From Graphilbum fragrans (taxonomy: Eukaryota; Ascomycota; Sordariomycetes; Ophiostomatales; Ophiostomataceae), in assembly GCA_001513895.1 (NCBI GenBank), contig LLKO01000006.1:994526-1058525 (forward strand): a stretch of DNA of 64,000 bases, read 5' to 3'. Position 1 is the stretch's first letter. Each line of letters opens with the position of its first letter. Shown here in pieces: positions 1 to 11,924 of the stretch. Under the pieces are notes generated by a model that was not told where the DNA came from, made no database searches, and saw only the letters and a program-made list of their open reading frames with translations. Made by a program: the position numbers and the translations under genes.

Positions 1-336
1 TCCATGATGTACCAGCTGACGGGCAACCTGGCTGGTCTCTACAACAGCTTTGCGAACCCCGTGGCCCTCGATGCCATTTCCTGGAAGTACTACATTGTGT
101 GGTGTGTCGTGACGGCCTTCAATACCGGTGTCATCTACTTCACCATCCCCGAAACCCGTGGCCGTGGTCTGGAGGAGATTGGCGAGATTTTTGACGGTCC
201 TGATGCATTGTCCTCGGCGCCCAACGCCATGAAGCAGGCTGGCTTGGATGTCAACGCTGACGAAGCGATCACCTTCGACGAGGAGGGCCGCGTGGCCAAG
301 TCGGCGGGTGTATCAGACGCTGTGCACAAGGAGTAA
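1..336 (+). CDS. MFS sugar transporter, C-terminal end (5' part outside window)
   Basis: The frame is open from the first base and ends at a stop at 334-336, so this is the last exon of a gene that begins before the window. The 111 codons hold the end of a 12-TM sugar porter: a segment reading NPVALDAISWKYYIVW, a last membrane helix, then PETRGRGLEEIGEIFDG, the fungal version of the PETKG signature that closes sugar transporters of the major facilitator superfamily. A hydrophilic cytoplasmic tail of about 55 residues follows. Such proteins import mono- or disaccharides with protons across the plasma membrane. The substrate cannot be told from this fragment. The internal Met codons at 4 and 7 are not starts. 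Confidence 0.9.
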   Translation, partial: SMMYQLTGNLAGLYNSFANPVALDAISWKYYIVWCVVTAFNTGVIYFTIPETRGRGLEEIGEIFDGPDALSSAPNAMKQAGLDVNADEAITFDEEGRVAKSAGVSDAVHKE

Positions 337-503
337 CATTTGTTTGTAAATAATTGAGTATATTAGGAGGCACCATGCATGAAAAGCTAGTTCAATGTGC
401 TCCCCAATAAATAAGAATTGTGTTCTTAGCAGCCAACATTGGCCCTTGTGTGCCGTAGGATTGGTCCACTGCCAAGTAACGTGTGTGGATGTAAGCACGG
501 TAA

Positions 504-2711
504 TTACATCGTGTACCGAAACTAGTCAGTTAGTTAGCGAGGCTCCAAATGAGGGCGGGGGGTGACAATTTGTGTAGGAGACTCACGTAGGGGTTTTGAA
601 AGTCGGTGACATCTTCCTTGCCTAGCGCTTTACCCCGTTCAATCCTTTCTTCGTCGCTGATGCCTTCCTCCCGCATTTTCTTGTCACGGCGCCTGTTACG
701 CATCACCAGGATAGTTCGCCAAAGGACAATAACAATGAATTGAAGGCCAAAGCAAACAGTGCATCCAATAATTCCAGGGATGTATCGAGGCTGCGTGCGT
801 TAGTACGACGGCAAGTGCCCATCGGAAGACTTATGGCAGTCCGACTCACCGCATCTACTGCTTTGAAAATCTGAGATCCAACCATGTTGCCGACACAGTA
901 GCCAACGAACGTGAAAGAAGACGTCAGAGTCCGCTTCGTTCTTCCCGCCACATTGGATGGGATGAGCGTCCAGGCTAGGAATAGTGCGATAACGAACGGC
1001 ACAGTCATAAAATAGCTTCAAGTTGCCTAGTTAGCTCAGGGATGCAGGAAACTAGGATCTCCGATGTTACTCACCCGCCCCATTTTGGCCATCTATAGCT
1101 CTTATCGTCTGGTAGCTGGGACATCATCAGGAAGCCAATAAAAGGTGGTATGGTGGAGAACCCCATGAAGTACCTGCAGCTTATGTCAGTTCCATCTATC
1201 ATCTAGTTTGCTGGGTCTTTCTTACATGCGCAAGTTCTTCCACCGACTTGTAGCCAGGCCAATGACAACGAAATAGAAGACACTGAATAAACTACGGGGA
1301 ATATCGAGTAGAATAACCTGAAGATTTGCTGCGTAAATGTCAGTCCAATGTGCCCACGCGTATATACTCGGTTTCTGCAGACTCACTAAATCCAAAGGAG
1401 GTTGTAATAATATTGCCGAACGTGGTCAGTCCGCCGTTGGGGACGGAGCTTAGGAAGGCATTGATACCCGCGAACCAAAACTAACGACATACATCCTTGT
1501 TAGATCACTACTTTCAAGGACGACAACAGCTTAGAAAGAGAAAATAAGACTTACGCAAGGATCTACAGCACATTCCCGCACTTGTTCCCAACGCCAGTTC
1601 TTCATGCCAGTCTTGTCGTGGCCAGCGTTGTTGCTCAAGATGCGCGTGTTGGCCATCTTCTTCTCCTCTGGTGACAGCCATCGAACCTCGGATGGCGTGC
1701 CCAGGAGCAACAGACAGAGAGTGCCCACGATAATGGTGAGAGAGCCGAGGAACTATAAAGTGGTTAGAAATGATTACAGCATCGTGCTCTAATTATAGTC
1801 GTGACTAACATAAGACATATACCGCCAAGCTTCGAACTCGGGGCGTCTGTACTGCACAGAGCCAATGCCGTACAGCACCAAACTCGCAATAACTCCAAAT
1901 CCGGCGTTGGCACTCTGAAAGACGAGAGACCGCGATGCATGTTCGCGTGTGGTATACCAAGAACCAATTACGAGGATGAAGCCGGGACTAATACAACACT
2001 AAAAAACAAGTTAGTCTGATGTACTATTTCACTGTGAACTTTGGGCAACATGGTATTTACCTCAAACATTCCCTGTAAGGCGCGCAGTGTAATTAGGTGC
2101 GTAAAGTTCTTAGCAAAGCCAATGCAGAGAACAATGATTCCCCAGCAGATCATGTAGATGGACAAGGTGCGGCCGATCATGTAGCGCTGCAGGAGAATGT
2201 TGGAGGGGAACTCAAAGATCATGTACATGAGGTAAAAGATGGTCGTGAGCCACGAGTACTGCTGTCCGTGGAGGCCGGTATCCTAAAATAAGACGCGTCA
2301 GTATATCGTAAAAAGCAGCAGCCTGCAGTCAATCATCACTTTCTATGTTAGCTTCTTACCTGTCGCAAGCCAAACGTGGCTTGGGTGCCCAGGGATGTTT
2401 TGTCGGTTTGCTGGATTCCATAGCAGAGCCACATCAAAATGAGAAGATACTTGTCGATCTTGCGCTTGAGTTTCTTGTATTGGTCCTCCGTGTATTCAGG
2501 AACCTCTTCTGCACATTGTGTTAGCCGTGATTGTTTCGTGCGAGTATCAGATTAGCCAGTATTTGTTATTACCATGCTCTAGGATCTCCCCCACCACCAC
2601 ACTGCTAGCATCGGCCTTCTCAGAGTTGATTGTCTCCTCCTTGCCAATTTCTTTTTCCAATTCCGGGCTTACAGGGGCCGTAGCAGCCGTGATATCTGCA
2701 GATGTGCCCAT
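504..2711 (-). CDS. Dal5-type anion:cation symporter (allantoate/nicotinate permease family)
   Basis: Eleven exons (2711-2573, 2508-2360, 2282-2061, 1998-1810, 1752-1555, 1480-1387, 1328-1226, 1173-1075, 1015-850, 790-587, 521-504) join into 526 codons. The start is the ATG at 2711-2709. Recognisable pieces are the hydrophilic N-terminus, a first helix followed by GIQQTDKTSLGTQATFGL, the loop EFPSNILLQRY and helix ALQGMFE, the central region WLSPEEKKMA, and the C-terminal helix before RNRRRDKKM. The last exon codes only six codons (FRYTM and stop), the usual FRY-type ending of this family. The length fits 12 TM helices. Family members carry allantoate, ureidosuccinate, nicotinate, biotin or other organic anions; the substrate here is not determined. 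The upstream region is rich in GATA sites, suggesting nitrogen control. All ten introns have GT..AG ends. Confidence 0.88.
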
Positions 2712-3907
2712 CTTGTCGGTGCCGATTGTCTACGAAGGCAAATATCGTAGATGATTCCGAAAAAAGGGTGTTCACGCGACCTACCGTTTCGTTTCTTTAT
2801 TCGCACCTTTCTCACATTTATCACTATCTCTATATACTTGTCTGCGCACATACGTAAGAGTACGAGTAGTGCATGCAGATCTTGGGTAGTGTTGTTGCCA
2901 TGTGATGCCAAGTCCGTTAGTGATAAGAAGGTAGCAATTGATATCTATTACTTCGGCACAGTTCCTTCTACCTTCCTCTTCCTATCTGATACATATTTAC
3001 CGACAGTATTTGCCCCCGGATGTATGTTATGGATGTACTTACGGCAAGAGCTGTGCCCTCCGTGTGTAAAAACCGGTTCTGATAATGATTCGCCATAGCA
3101 CGATAAGCTTTCGGCAACTCACGACTGAGGCTTGGATATACCCATACGCCCGCGTGGGGTTTCGCTGGTTTCCCATTTATCATCAGCTCTTCCATTGACT
3201 AATTGAGGATTTAGTAGCGAGGTCAGATATAAGACCTGCATTTCCCAGCTCCGGGGATCATGGCGCTGTTTCTGTTATCACAAAGCTCTTATCACACATC
3301 ACCACTCAAGGGAGATGCATAGAAAAAAGTAGAAAAATATGAGGTGACAGGGGCTAACGTGTCGTATCGCTGTCGTTATCGTGACAGTGTCCAACCGTAC
3401 TCCGTACAAACTCTTATCCAAATCGTATGGCGTTGGCCTTCAGAACGACAATCTTCCCAATGTCACGCTACTGGTGTTTTCCTAGCTCCCCAGTTTCCCG
3501 AATGTATGGTACAATCACTGGGCGCTTGTTATCACTCAAAAGTCAAGGCCTCTATATATAAATCGGAGTCCGCCGCTTGGTGCAATTGAGCGAGCGCAGG
3601 AGCCCTTTTTGTAAGTAGACCAACGCGTTTTCCCCATATTTGGGAATGGCCGGTCGTCAGCGGCATCGGACATTTTCTGAAGCACAGATTAATGCTCGGA
3701 TGTTGTGTAGTGATAGTGTAATAAAAAGGAGCAATGGCGTGTGAACGCTCGCGTCGCATCGCTGATATCCAATGGGAGATGCATTAGCCAAGTGAGAGAA
3801 TGGCAAAAAAAAGATCCAAAAGCTTTATGACGTGTTTGTAAAAAGTAAAGCAGAGCAGAGGATCAGTATGCAAAAAGACAAAGCAGCTTCTGCTGCTGAA
3901 GCTAATT
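2712..3907. promoter_or_regulatory. Upstream region of the Dal5-like gene, GATA-rich
   Basis: I see no gene in this 1.2 kb. It carries ten HGATAR-type sites (either strand) at 2818-2823, 2824-2829, 2921-2926, 2982-2987, 3080-3085, 3101-3106, 3275-3280, 3289-3294, 3376-3381 and 3529-3534. This is the binding pattern of AreA/NIT2-type GATA factors. A TACTCCGTA nonamer lies at 3398-3406 and a TATATATAAA stretch at 3553-3562. The start of the permease gene is at 2711. Confidence 0.5.
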
Positions 3908-3978
3908 TGCGTCGGCCGGGAATCGAACCCGGGGCCTGTCGATGGCAACGACAGATTTTACCACTAAACCACCGACGC
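3908..3978 (-). tRNA. tRNA-Gly (GCC)
   Basis: Read on the minus strand, the 71 bases form a complete cloverleaf without an intron. The acceptor stem GCGTCGG pairs with CCGACGC, followed by discriminator A. The D arm contains the A-box-like TGGTTTAGTGG. The anticodon arm GTCGTTGCCATCGAC carries anticodon GCC, and the T arm holds the B box GGTTCGATTCC. This matches the usual fungal tRNA-Gly(GCC). Confidence 0.97.
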
Positions 3979-4943
3979 TAAGGCTTTGGATGAACAACCA
4001 AGTTCGGATTACGGCTTACATGTGCAGCTTCCACAAGACTTTTTTCCCGGATTAACAGCACCCCAAAACCGCCAACGATACCCCGTACTCCGTACACAAA
4101 CAATTGTTCTCTCGATCTCTCGAGGAACGCTAAACTAAGGAGATACAATTCACCAAAAGTGGATATTCAAGCAGCGCGAACCGGAATGCTGGAACTACGA
4201 CGTAGTTCCCAGATACGAAGCGAGCGAGCGGTCTGTATTCCTGGCGCTATTTGCATTTCCAGTCTCTACGGAATATTGCGGACACGCCGCGCAGAACCGC
4301 AGGCATTTTGTGTTACCGTATGCGATGCTACTCAGGCACTACCTGTCAATGTTTATTGAGATTTTGTCTCCGCGTGTGAGTGCAATGATGTAGAAAAGCC
4401 CTTTGAACCAATTACTCGTGGCCGGGTTTTCTACTTTCCCATCTTCGATTGTAGAGCCGCACGGAAATAATTGTGCAAACACAATGAGAAAGAAAGCTAC
4501 TCACTGAAGAGTCATACGACTCGTCTAGAAGCATCTCTTTCAGTCTCTCCATGCTTGGATTAGCTCTCCATTCTGCCCCAGGCTACGATGCTTACCTCGA
4601 GGGCGCCATTACTGAATCCCCGGTTTCTCGGACGAGTCTCCCCCGAATTTGTCCGTGTTAGTGCTTCTCCGCACTTTTCTGCTCATCTGTTCTCCGCACA
4701 AATTTCTCCGCACTATCCCTCATAGGCCCACTGCCAAGGTGCCAAAATCAGGTGTCCGCATGGCCGACTCTACTTGATTCGCTGCAACTAGGACAGACGA
4801 CCCGCTTTTGGCAGCGCTCGCATTCTTTCTTGTCATTTATCCTCGGATTGGCGCTGCTCGCGTCCCGAACAATCCTCCGAATCTCCTTCCGGCCCTTACA
4901 CGGCTTTCAGCAGCAGCAGCATCGTCGGCGCGGACACGCGAAC
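3979..4943. other. Intergenic region before the first Zn2Cys6 gene
   Basis: No coding region is supported here. It holds a TACTCCGTA nonamer at 4086-4094. An open frame runs into the zinc-cluster exon from a GTG at 4752, but the first ATG in that frame that fits the family is at 4944, so the stretch is probably 5' UTR and promoter. Confidence 0.6.
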
Positions 4944-7898
4944 ATGGACGCAGCTACTCCGACCGAGGATAACGCGGACTCCGCCGAGAAGCCTCTCTCG
5001 TGCCAAGGATGCCGCAAGCGCAAGCTCAAGTGCTCGCGACACGTTCCGACTTGCAGCCACTGCGAGCGTCTAGGTAGGGCCTGTCACCAATACGGCTTCA
5101 AGTAGGACCTTGGCGAGCTCACAGACAACTAGGAGCACCGTGCGTCTACGATTCCAAGAAAAACAAACCAGGTGTCCGCTCTGGGGCCATCGAGAGCTTG
5201 AATCGCCGGATTGGTAAGGCTGAGGGTGGTTCGGACGCAATGAAACAGGGGCGTGGACTGACTCGATCCTAAAGAGGCCCTTGAAAATGCCCTGTCTGAC
5301 GGGGCGGGGCGAACACGAGAGACGCCACCCGGAGGGGAGCCAGAGCCCAATAGACGTGTAGACTCACAGGACTCCGGCGTCGTGGGCATTCTGGCCGTGC
5401 TGGCCCAGGAGTTGCACAAGCTCAATTCGAGAGCCGCGGAGCAGGCACCACCTCCCGTCAGATTCATTCGCGAGGCTCAGGAACCTAGCATCAACGCTCA
5501 AGGAACAGTCACCACACCCTCTAGCACAGCCTCGTGGACACGGCCGGCCTACCTGGACGCCTCTCTCCAATATGGACCGCGCAAACGGCGGAGAGTGGAC
5601 AGCTGCGGCAATCTCAACATCGAGCTGGCAGCGCCCCTGGAAGATGCCCTCGACTCATCTAGCGCCTTGCCGCCACCGAGCCTCCTCGAGGACATCATCA
5701 ACACATACTTCGTCACCGTGCAGCCATGGATACCACTGATCCACGAAACGCAGTTTCGCATGCTCGTCCATGACCCCACAAGGCTGCCACGGTTGCTGGT
5801 GATTTTGCATGCTATCGTGGTGGCTGCGGCGAGGCTGGTCCCCCCCGAAGCCTGCTCGCTTTCGTCCAGCGACATCGACGAGATGACCAAACGATCGCGC
5901 AACGTCGTCCTTCTGAATGCTATGGACAGCCTCTGTGTGGAGAATCTCCAGGCCTTGGTTATCATTGCTTTCAATGATGTAGGTTCCGAGTATCGATTCT
6001 AGATGGGTTTTGCGGCTAACAATGTACGTGCAGGTTGGAAGTGGCAATGCGTCGCGGGCATGGCCCATTATCGGATCGCTGACCAGGACAGTGGAATATT
6101 TGCAGCTCAGCGTCGAGGACGAGGACTACCACAAGCAGCCTCTACTGAAGCCATTGCTCTCTCTAGCCCCGCCCCAGAACTGGACAGAAGAAGAAGAGCG
6201 ACGGCGTGTATTTTGGACAGTGTTTACTCTGGACAGGTTCTGCTCCATCACAAATGGGTAAGAGAGACGTGTTCTCTTCTCTGCGAACTGTACTGACGAG
6301 GATGGATTCGTAGATGGAACACAAGCCTGACTGCAGACGACGTCCACCGCCGGCTTCCAGCGGACGGCTTCCTGTGGCACAAACAAGAGCCTGTGCTGAC
6401 GCCGTATTTCGGCATCTGGGACCGCTCTGTCGCGAAAATTGGCAACTCCCTCGCCTTCCTTCCGGCCCATTACCCGACACAGGAAACCAACCGCGAATCG
6501 GCGGCCAAGCAGCCGGACTCGCCAGCAACGACAACGGCGCCGGCACGCAACCCTACGTCGGGCGATATGTCCCACGTAGGCGCGTTTGCGTACTGCATCG
6601 AGGCCACCGAGTCGCTGAGCCAGGTCACCACATACTTTCTGCAGCAGAAAATCAACTTCCAGGACCGACAGGAGGTCAGCAGCTGGCTCACACGGTTCAA
6701 AGAGCTGGATCTGCGCTTGGTCCAGTACGTGCGCCTGAGCATATCCCTCTTCGCAACCTACTAACAATAATTTGCAATAGCTGGAAGATGTTTCTGCCTC
6801 AGCGGTGGAAAGATTCCAACGTCTCGCGGCAGCCCACGATGATCAACATGGACCCCAACCTGACGCTGGCACACGTCACCCACAACACGTCTATGATCCT
6901 CTTGCACCAACGCATTGCCTACCCCGAGACTGAGTGGACCGATATCGTCAAGCTGCCCAGCTTCTGCAGTGCGGAAACCTGCCAGGTCGCTGCTGTGGAG
7001 ACGGCCAACATTGCCGAGAAGTACCTCAAGTACACGGAGAAGGACAGCCCGGTGGCGTGCCAGTTTGCATTTTGCGCCTTTGTCAACGCGCGAGTGCTCC
7101 TGGGTAAGCATTGCGTGCATCGCCTTGTTGGGAGAACCGCTCTCTAACATTCGTTGTGTAGTGCACTGGCGGCATTCTGGCACCGATATTCAGCCAGAGT
7201 TTTGGACTCTTCTGCGCATCCTGGACGAGATGTCGAGGCGATGGGTCGGCTACCATCGAGCCACGGCGTCGCCTCGACACGACCTCGCAGGCAACTATGC
7301 TGAGCAGTTGCGGGCTCTCCATCGTAAATGCATATCAGATACCTCCTTCCGGGTGGATGTCCTGGGCTATTCGTCCAGCAGCTCGGCCGTCCGCAGAGAA
7401 AAGCCCCAGGCATCGCCGTCTGTCAACCGAGCTCTGCAGATCAGAGTGCCGTCAGGCACCACTCCCGAAGACTCCAGAGTCGCTGGCGTTCCTGGGCCCG
7501 AATCACCTGCCGAAGCGGGACACGACCAGGCCACTGGTTCGAATGGTGCTCAGGCCGGGCCAACAAACGGAGCAGGCATCTCGAATTCATGGCATATGCC
7601 TGCTCCGCCGTTGAAAGTGCTGCCGTCCAATTCGACCCGATCCATGTCTGCGCATCAGGCCCATTCACCAGCGCAGAATGGTCACCATGCGTCGGGCACC
7701 GACCGGATGTCTTTCATGGGCGGGGAGACGAACACCATAGACGAGCTGTCGGCCATCTCGGACGTGCTACTAGACCAGAGGTTCATCGACATGGACCGCG
7801 TCATCAGCTTCGAAGACACCTTCTTTCCCTCGTACATCGAGCAAGTGGATGGGAATGGCGTTTCGGGCTGGTCGGTAAGCGGGAGGAACAACAATTGA
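4944..7898 (+). CDS. Zn2Cys6 transcription factor with fungal-specific domain
   Basis: Seven exons (4944-5073, 5133-5213, 5275-5978, 6034-6257, 6314-6724, 6781-7103, 7162-7898) join into 869 codons. Residues 20-47 form a binuclear zinc cluster CX2CX6CX6CX2CX6C, completed only when the 59-bp first intron is removed. A linker CVYDSKKNKPGVRSGAIESL and a short coiled-coil region follow. The middle part (TYFVTVQPWIPLIHETQFR, then EEEERRRVFWTVFTLDRF) is the fungal-specific transcription factor domain (PF04082 type). The C-terminal 250 residues are Ser/Pro-rich and low in complexity, ending in an acidic patch that could activate transcription. The gene ends tail-to-tail with a sugar transporter 145 bp away and may control it or the wider cluster. 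The target is inferred, not shown. Confidence 0.88.
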
Positions 7899-8043
7899 CG
7901 GGAGAAAATGGGCTCGTTCTTGCTGAAGTCATGTACTTTGCAAATGGGGGCGCGTTGATGAAAAGTGTGTATAAGCTATTATGTGCTATTTATGGTGTAC
8001 AAATACGAAGCTATGAAATATCCATGTGGTGACACGCTCGTCA

Positions 8044-9672
8044 CTAGTTATCGACCGTTTCCTCGTGATGGCTGGCGCCCGACTTCTCCAGCATGGCGTT
8101 ATCGGTCGGCCCCGTCACGGCAGCCTGCTCTCCATCAAAGATGACGGCCATCTCTTCCAGACTGTGGCCCTTGGTTTCGGGGTAGAAGAAGTACTGGGTC
8201 ACGATGACAATGACAAGGATGACGGCGAAGACGATGTAGTACTTCCAGGCAATGTTCTCGAGGGCAATCGGGTTGACAAAGGTGTTGAAGAAGATGGCGG
8301 CGTAGGTGGCGAGCTGCATCAGGGCGATGCCACGGGCACGGAGGTGGTAGGGCCAGATCTCAGAGGTGTAGGACACGACGAGGGGCGTGCTGGTCCTGGT
8401 TAGCACAGGTACAAAAACCACGAAACGCCAAACAGGGAGGCAAGAGACTCACAAGGCAACGTCGTAGAAGCCATAGTAGATGTAGAGAAACGGCACGACA
8501 GCAATGCCGACGCTGTGGTTGCCGGTGTTGGCGAAGCCGCCGGACAGGCCCGAGATGAGGATGTAGCTGACCAGCATGCCCAGGGAGCCGTAGATGAAGA
8601 GGGGCCGGCGGCCGACGCGGTCGACGCAGGCGGCGCCGCCGATGGAGATGATCAGGTTCCAGATCTGGAGGCAGCCGCTGATGAGGGTCTGGTTGGTGAC
8701 GGACGTGATGCCGACGGTGTCGAGCACCTTGGCCAGATAGTAGGAGACGACGCCGACGCCGTTCCACTGGGCAAAGATGCCGAGGGTGACGGAGATGAAG
8801 GCGCGGTGGCGGTTGCCGGGGGTGCTGACCAAGTCCATCCAGGAGGTGCTCTTGCGGGCGGTGCTGTCGATCTCGATGGCGCGCTCGATCTCGAGCATCT
8901 CGTAGGCGACCAGCGGCGACGACTCGTCGCCGCCGGCGTGCAGGCGCACCAGGATGGCGCGGGCCTCGGCGGTGCGGCCCTTGTCGACGAGGAAGCGCGG
9001 CGACTCCTCGACCATGAACATGACGGGGAAGACGAGGAGGGGGATGGCGATCTGCAGCAGGGACGGAATGCGCCAGGCCCAGTCGCTGTCGTAGTTGCGG
9101 GTGCCGTAGGTGGCCCAGGCGGCCACGATGGAGCCGACGTACCAGCCGCACAGGCAGAGGGCCGTCAGGAACGAGCGGTGCGTGGGATAGGCCAGCTCGG
9201 TCACCAGCAGAGGCGACAAGCCGCCCCACCAGGCCGAGGGCTGGCCGAGGAGGAAGCGGCTGATGATGAAGCCGGCCGGGTTCGGCGTAAAGGTCTGCAG
9301 GAAGACGCCGACGGCGAGGAAGAAGAAGCCGATGAACAGGCCGGACTTGCGGCCCCAGCGGTTGGCGTAGTAGGCCACCACGGGGTAGGCGATGGTGCTG
9401 GAGAGCGACTGGACGGCGTTGATGAAGCCGAGCCAGGAGCCCTCGGGGTTGTTCATGAACGAGTTCCACTGGTCGAGGGCCATGAGGCCGTTCATCATGG
9501 TGCCGTCGTAGCCGCTGGCGGCCGACAGCAGGGCCAGCGACACGGTGTAGAGGTTGAGGACAAGCAGATGGCGCTTGCGGTACCAGGGGAGGCCGTCGTC
9601 GGGCAGCACGCGAGCGAGGCTTTCGCCAATGGCGCTGCGGCCGCCGAGCTCTGACTTCAGCTTGGGGGTCAT
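8044..9672 (-). CDS. MFS sugar:H+ symporter, lactose-permease type
   Basis: Two exons (9672-8453 and 8395-8044) with a 57-bp intron give 523 codons. The start is ATG 9672-9670 (MTPKLKSELGG); the open frame upstream has a less likely Met. The protein has the sugar porter layout of 12 helices: GYDGTMMNGL in helix 1, RWGRKSGL after helix 2, VEESPRFLVDKGR before the central loop, DRVGRRPLFIYG, and YPETKGHSLEEM at the end. The segment GFYDVALTSTPLVVSYTSEIWPYHLRARG spans the splice site and is typical of the LAC12-like disaccharide group. It probably brings in the sugar used by the neighbouring GH88/oxidoreductase genes. A (GAGAAAA)n tract at about 9690-9719 lies just before the start codon. Confidence 0.9.
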
Positions 9673-10286
9673 GGTGTGGGAGGTGTGGGAGAGAAAAGAG
9701 AAAAGAGAAAAGAGAAAAGGGGGAGGGCGAAAGCGGCACACGAGAGATGGACGAGAGATGGAGGAGAGTGATGGAGTGGCAGCAAAACGAGGGTCATGAA
9801 CGTTCGAGGCTGCCCTACATATACGCAGAGTCGCGGCAACGGCGTTGCTCGTGGTGTGTGCCCTTCCTAGCCTCTATGTCCTCAACCCCGGACAGAACAA
9901 CACTTGCCGACGGCGACAGGTTGGGGAATGTGGAGAGGTCTGGGGTGTCGGAAGGGCGCTAACGGAATTTGGGCCACGAGGAAGCCCATGGACTCGGGGA
10001 GTAACGGCGCAGGACGAGACCCCTATTGTTCTCCCCACAGGTGGAAAAGTACACAAGTGGACCAAGGCGGCTGTCACGGGGAGGAGGTGAACACGTCCGT
10101 CCAAGTCTAGCTTGCGCGAAATAGGGGGACGCTAACATATTGGCACACGTGCGAGCATGTTGGCGGTTGCGTAGCGTGCGGGACTACACGACCCAAGTCA
10201 CTTCGCGGCAAGCCGTATTCGTATTCCTCTTCACAGGGCGTGAAGCAGAGTCTGTCTCTTGTTCTACCTGTTCGCCTACGACCGCC
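9673..10286. other. Intergenic: transporter promoter and 3' flank of regulator
   Basis: No gene is seen. The first part should hold the promoter of the transporter on the minus strand and includes a purine-rich tandem repeat (unit GAGAAAA, about 9690-9719) in the probable 5' UTR. The rest is the 3' flank of the regulator ending at 10287. Confidence 0.6.
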
Positions 10287-11893
10287 TCACAGGGCCGACA
10301 GATAATCCTGCAGCACGCGCCGGCTGCGCGCCAAACTCGGGCTTTCGTCTTCCCAGAACTGCAGCTGGTCAATGGTGCACTGCACCGACGTCCTCCAGTC
10401 GGCGGGCACGGGCACGCGGCCGCTCTTGGCCGCCGCGACCACCAGCAGCATGCTGGTGACGAGGCCTAGCATGGCGTAGAGGATGCCGTGGTGGCGGTGC
10501 AGATAGGGTTCGCGGGCTCTGGCGGCCAGGCAGCGCTGCAGCTCCTTCTCGGCGTAGTGGAGGGCGGTGTCGCGGTGCGGCGCATCCAGGGGGCTGTGGA
10601 TGGCGTAGTACAGAAAGGGGCGGTAGATCCATCCCTGCAGCTCCTGGATGCGCGCACGCACAATGAACGGCAGCTCTTCGGCGGCGTTCTCGCCGCGGGA
10701 CTGGATGGGCGCCGGCAGACCGTCGAGCCTGGCTGTCAGCGAGGTCTGAGATATAGTAGGGGCTTCGCCCGCTCGTGCGAGACGTACCAGCCTTCCAACT
10801 GCCTGTCAATCTCGCGGGTCATGTTCGCCAGCGACGGGATGGCCTCGGCGGTCCAGGACGCGCAGCCGCCGGCGTACATCATGTTGAGGATGCGGTTGGC
10901 GATGCGCCGCAGCGTGATCTCGGTCAGGTAGTAGAACCAGCTCTGCTCGTGGCGGTGGTGCAGCCAAAACGGCTGGCCGGCGCTGCCAGCGGCTGCCGAC
11001 AGGCCGTCATAAGGGCCGCCAGGGGCCGGGCTGGGCGCATCGGGGGGGGAGGGGTGCACTATTCGTCAGCATGCACAACCGCAACGCACAAATCGACAAA
11101 TCGGCAAATCGGCAAATCGACAAATCGACAAATCGACAAATTGACAAATCGGCAAAACACGTACTGTCGGGGTACTCGCAGTCGGCCAGCAGGCTATCGG
11201 GCAGGTCCATCTCGGTGCGCAGTTCGCACTCGGACTTGTAGCAGCTCCAGTAGAGGCGCTGCTCCATGCGGTGGCGCTTGGACGCCTTGTCGGGGTCGAG
11301 CAGGCCGGCCGTGGGCGGGCGGCGGCTCTGGCATTCGAGATACATGCGGTAGGACTGGGAGGCCTGGCGGAACTGCGACCAGGCGCTGAGGGGGCGCATG
11401 GTGTACATCAGATAGACGCCGGCGAGGAAGTGGCACTGGGACACGCGGATGCCGCGGTCGACCATGCCGAGGCGGCGGCGGGCCAGCAGGTAGTACGCCT
11501 CGGCCTGCTGGAGAAAGTCGGCGTGGGCCGCCAGCGAGGTCCGGCCTGCCTGGGCCAAGACGGCGGCGGACTCAAAGGGCTGGGCCACGCAGCCGAGGGC
11601 AGCGGCCATGAGCTGGCAGTCAGCAGGAGACACAAACAAGCACGACGGGACCGCAAGACAAGCGACATACCACCTGGCACGAGTCTAGGTCCCAGGAGAG
11701 CCCCTCCTCGGCCACGCGCCGCGTCGAGGCCCAGATGACGTCGACGTCGAGAATGGGGTTCTTGATGTGGACAAAGTCGAGGAAGCGCTGCACCAGCCCG
11801 GGGATGGCATCGTGGTCAATGCCGCGCGACCGGGCCTTGGGCAGCCGCCGCCGGCGCATCGTTGCACAGCTGGTGGCCGCGGGCGCGGACGCC

Positions 11894-11924
<31 letters not shown>

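Noticed and set aside
540..587. Read-through end of the Dal5-like gene at TAA near 538
   Set aside because: A GTGAGT donor, CTAAC branch point and TAG acceptor allow a 65-bp intron and give the family-typical FRY ending at 504.
4752..4943. N-terminal extension of the first Zn2Cys6 protein
   Set aside because: It would need a non-ATG start and adds a hydrophobic stretch not expected before the zinc cluster; ATG 4944 fits better.
5102..5132. A 31-bp first intron for the first Zn2Cys6 gene
   Set aside because: Too short, and it breaks the zinc cluster. A donor at 5074 gives a 59-bp intron and restores the sixth Cys and the usual linker.
8515..9654. A 379-codon plus-strand frame opposite the sugar transporter
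   Set aside because: Repetitive Gly/Ala/Asp/Val composition typical of antisense shadows; the transporter motifs are on the other strand.
11090..11155. Possible CRISPR-like array
   Set aside because: The units are 8 bp without spacers and lie inside an intron of a eukaryotic gene.
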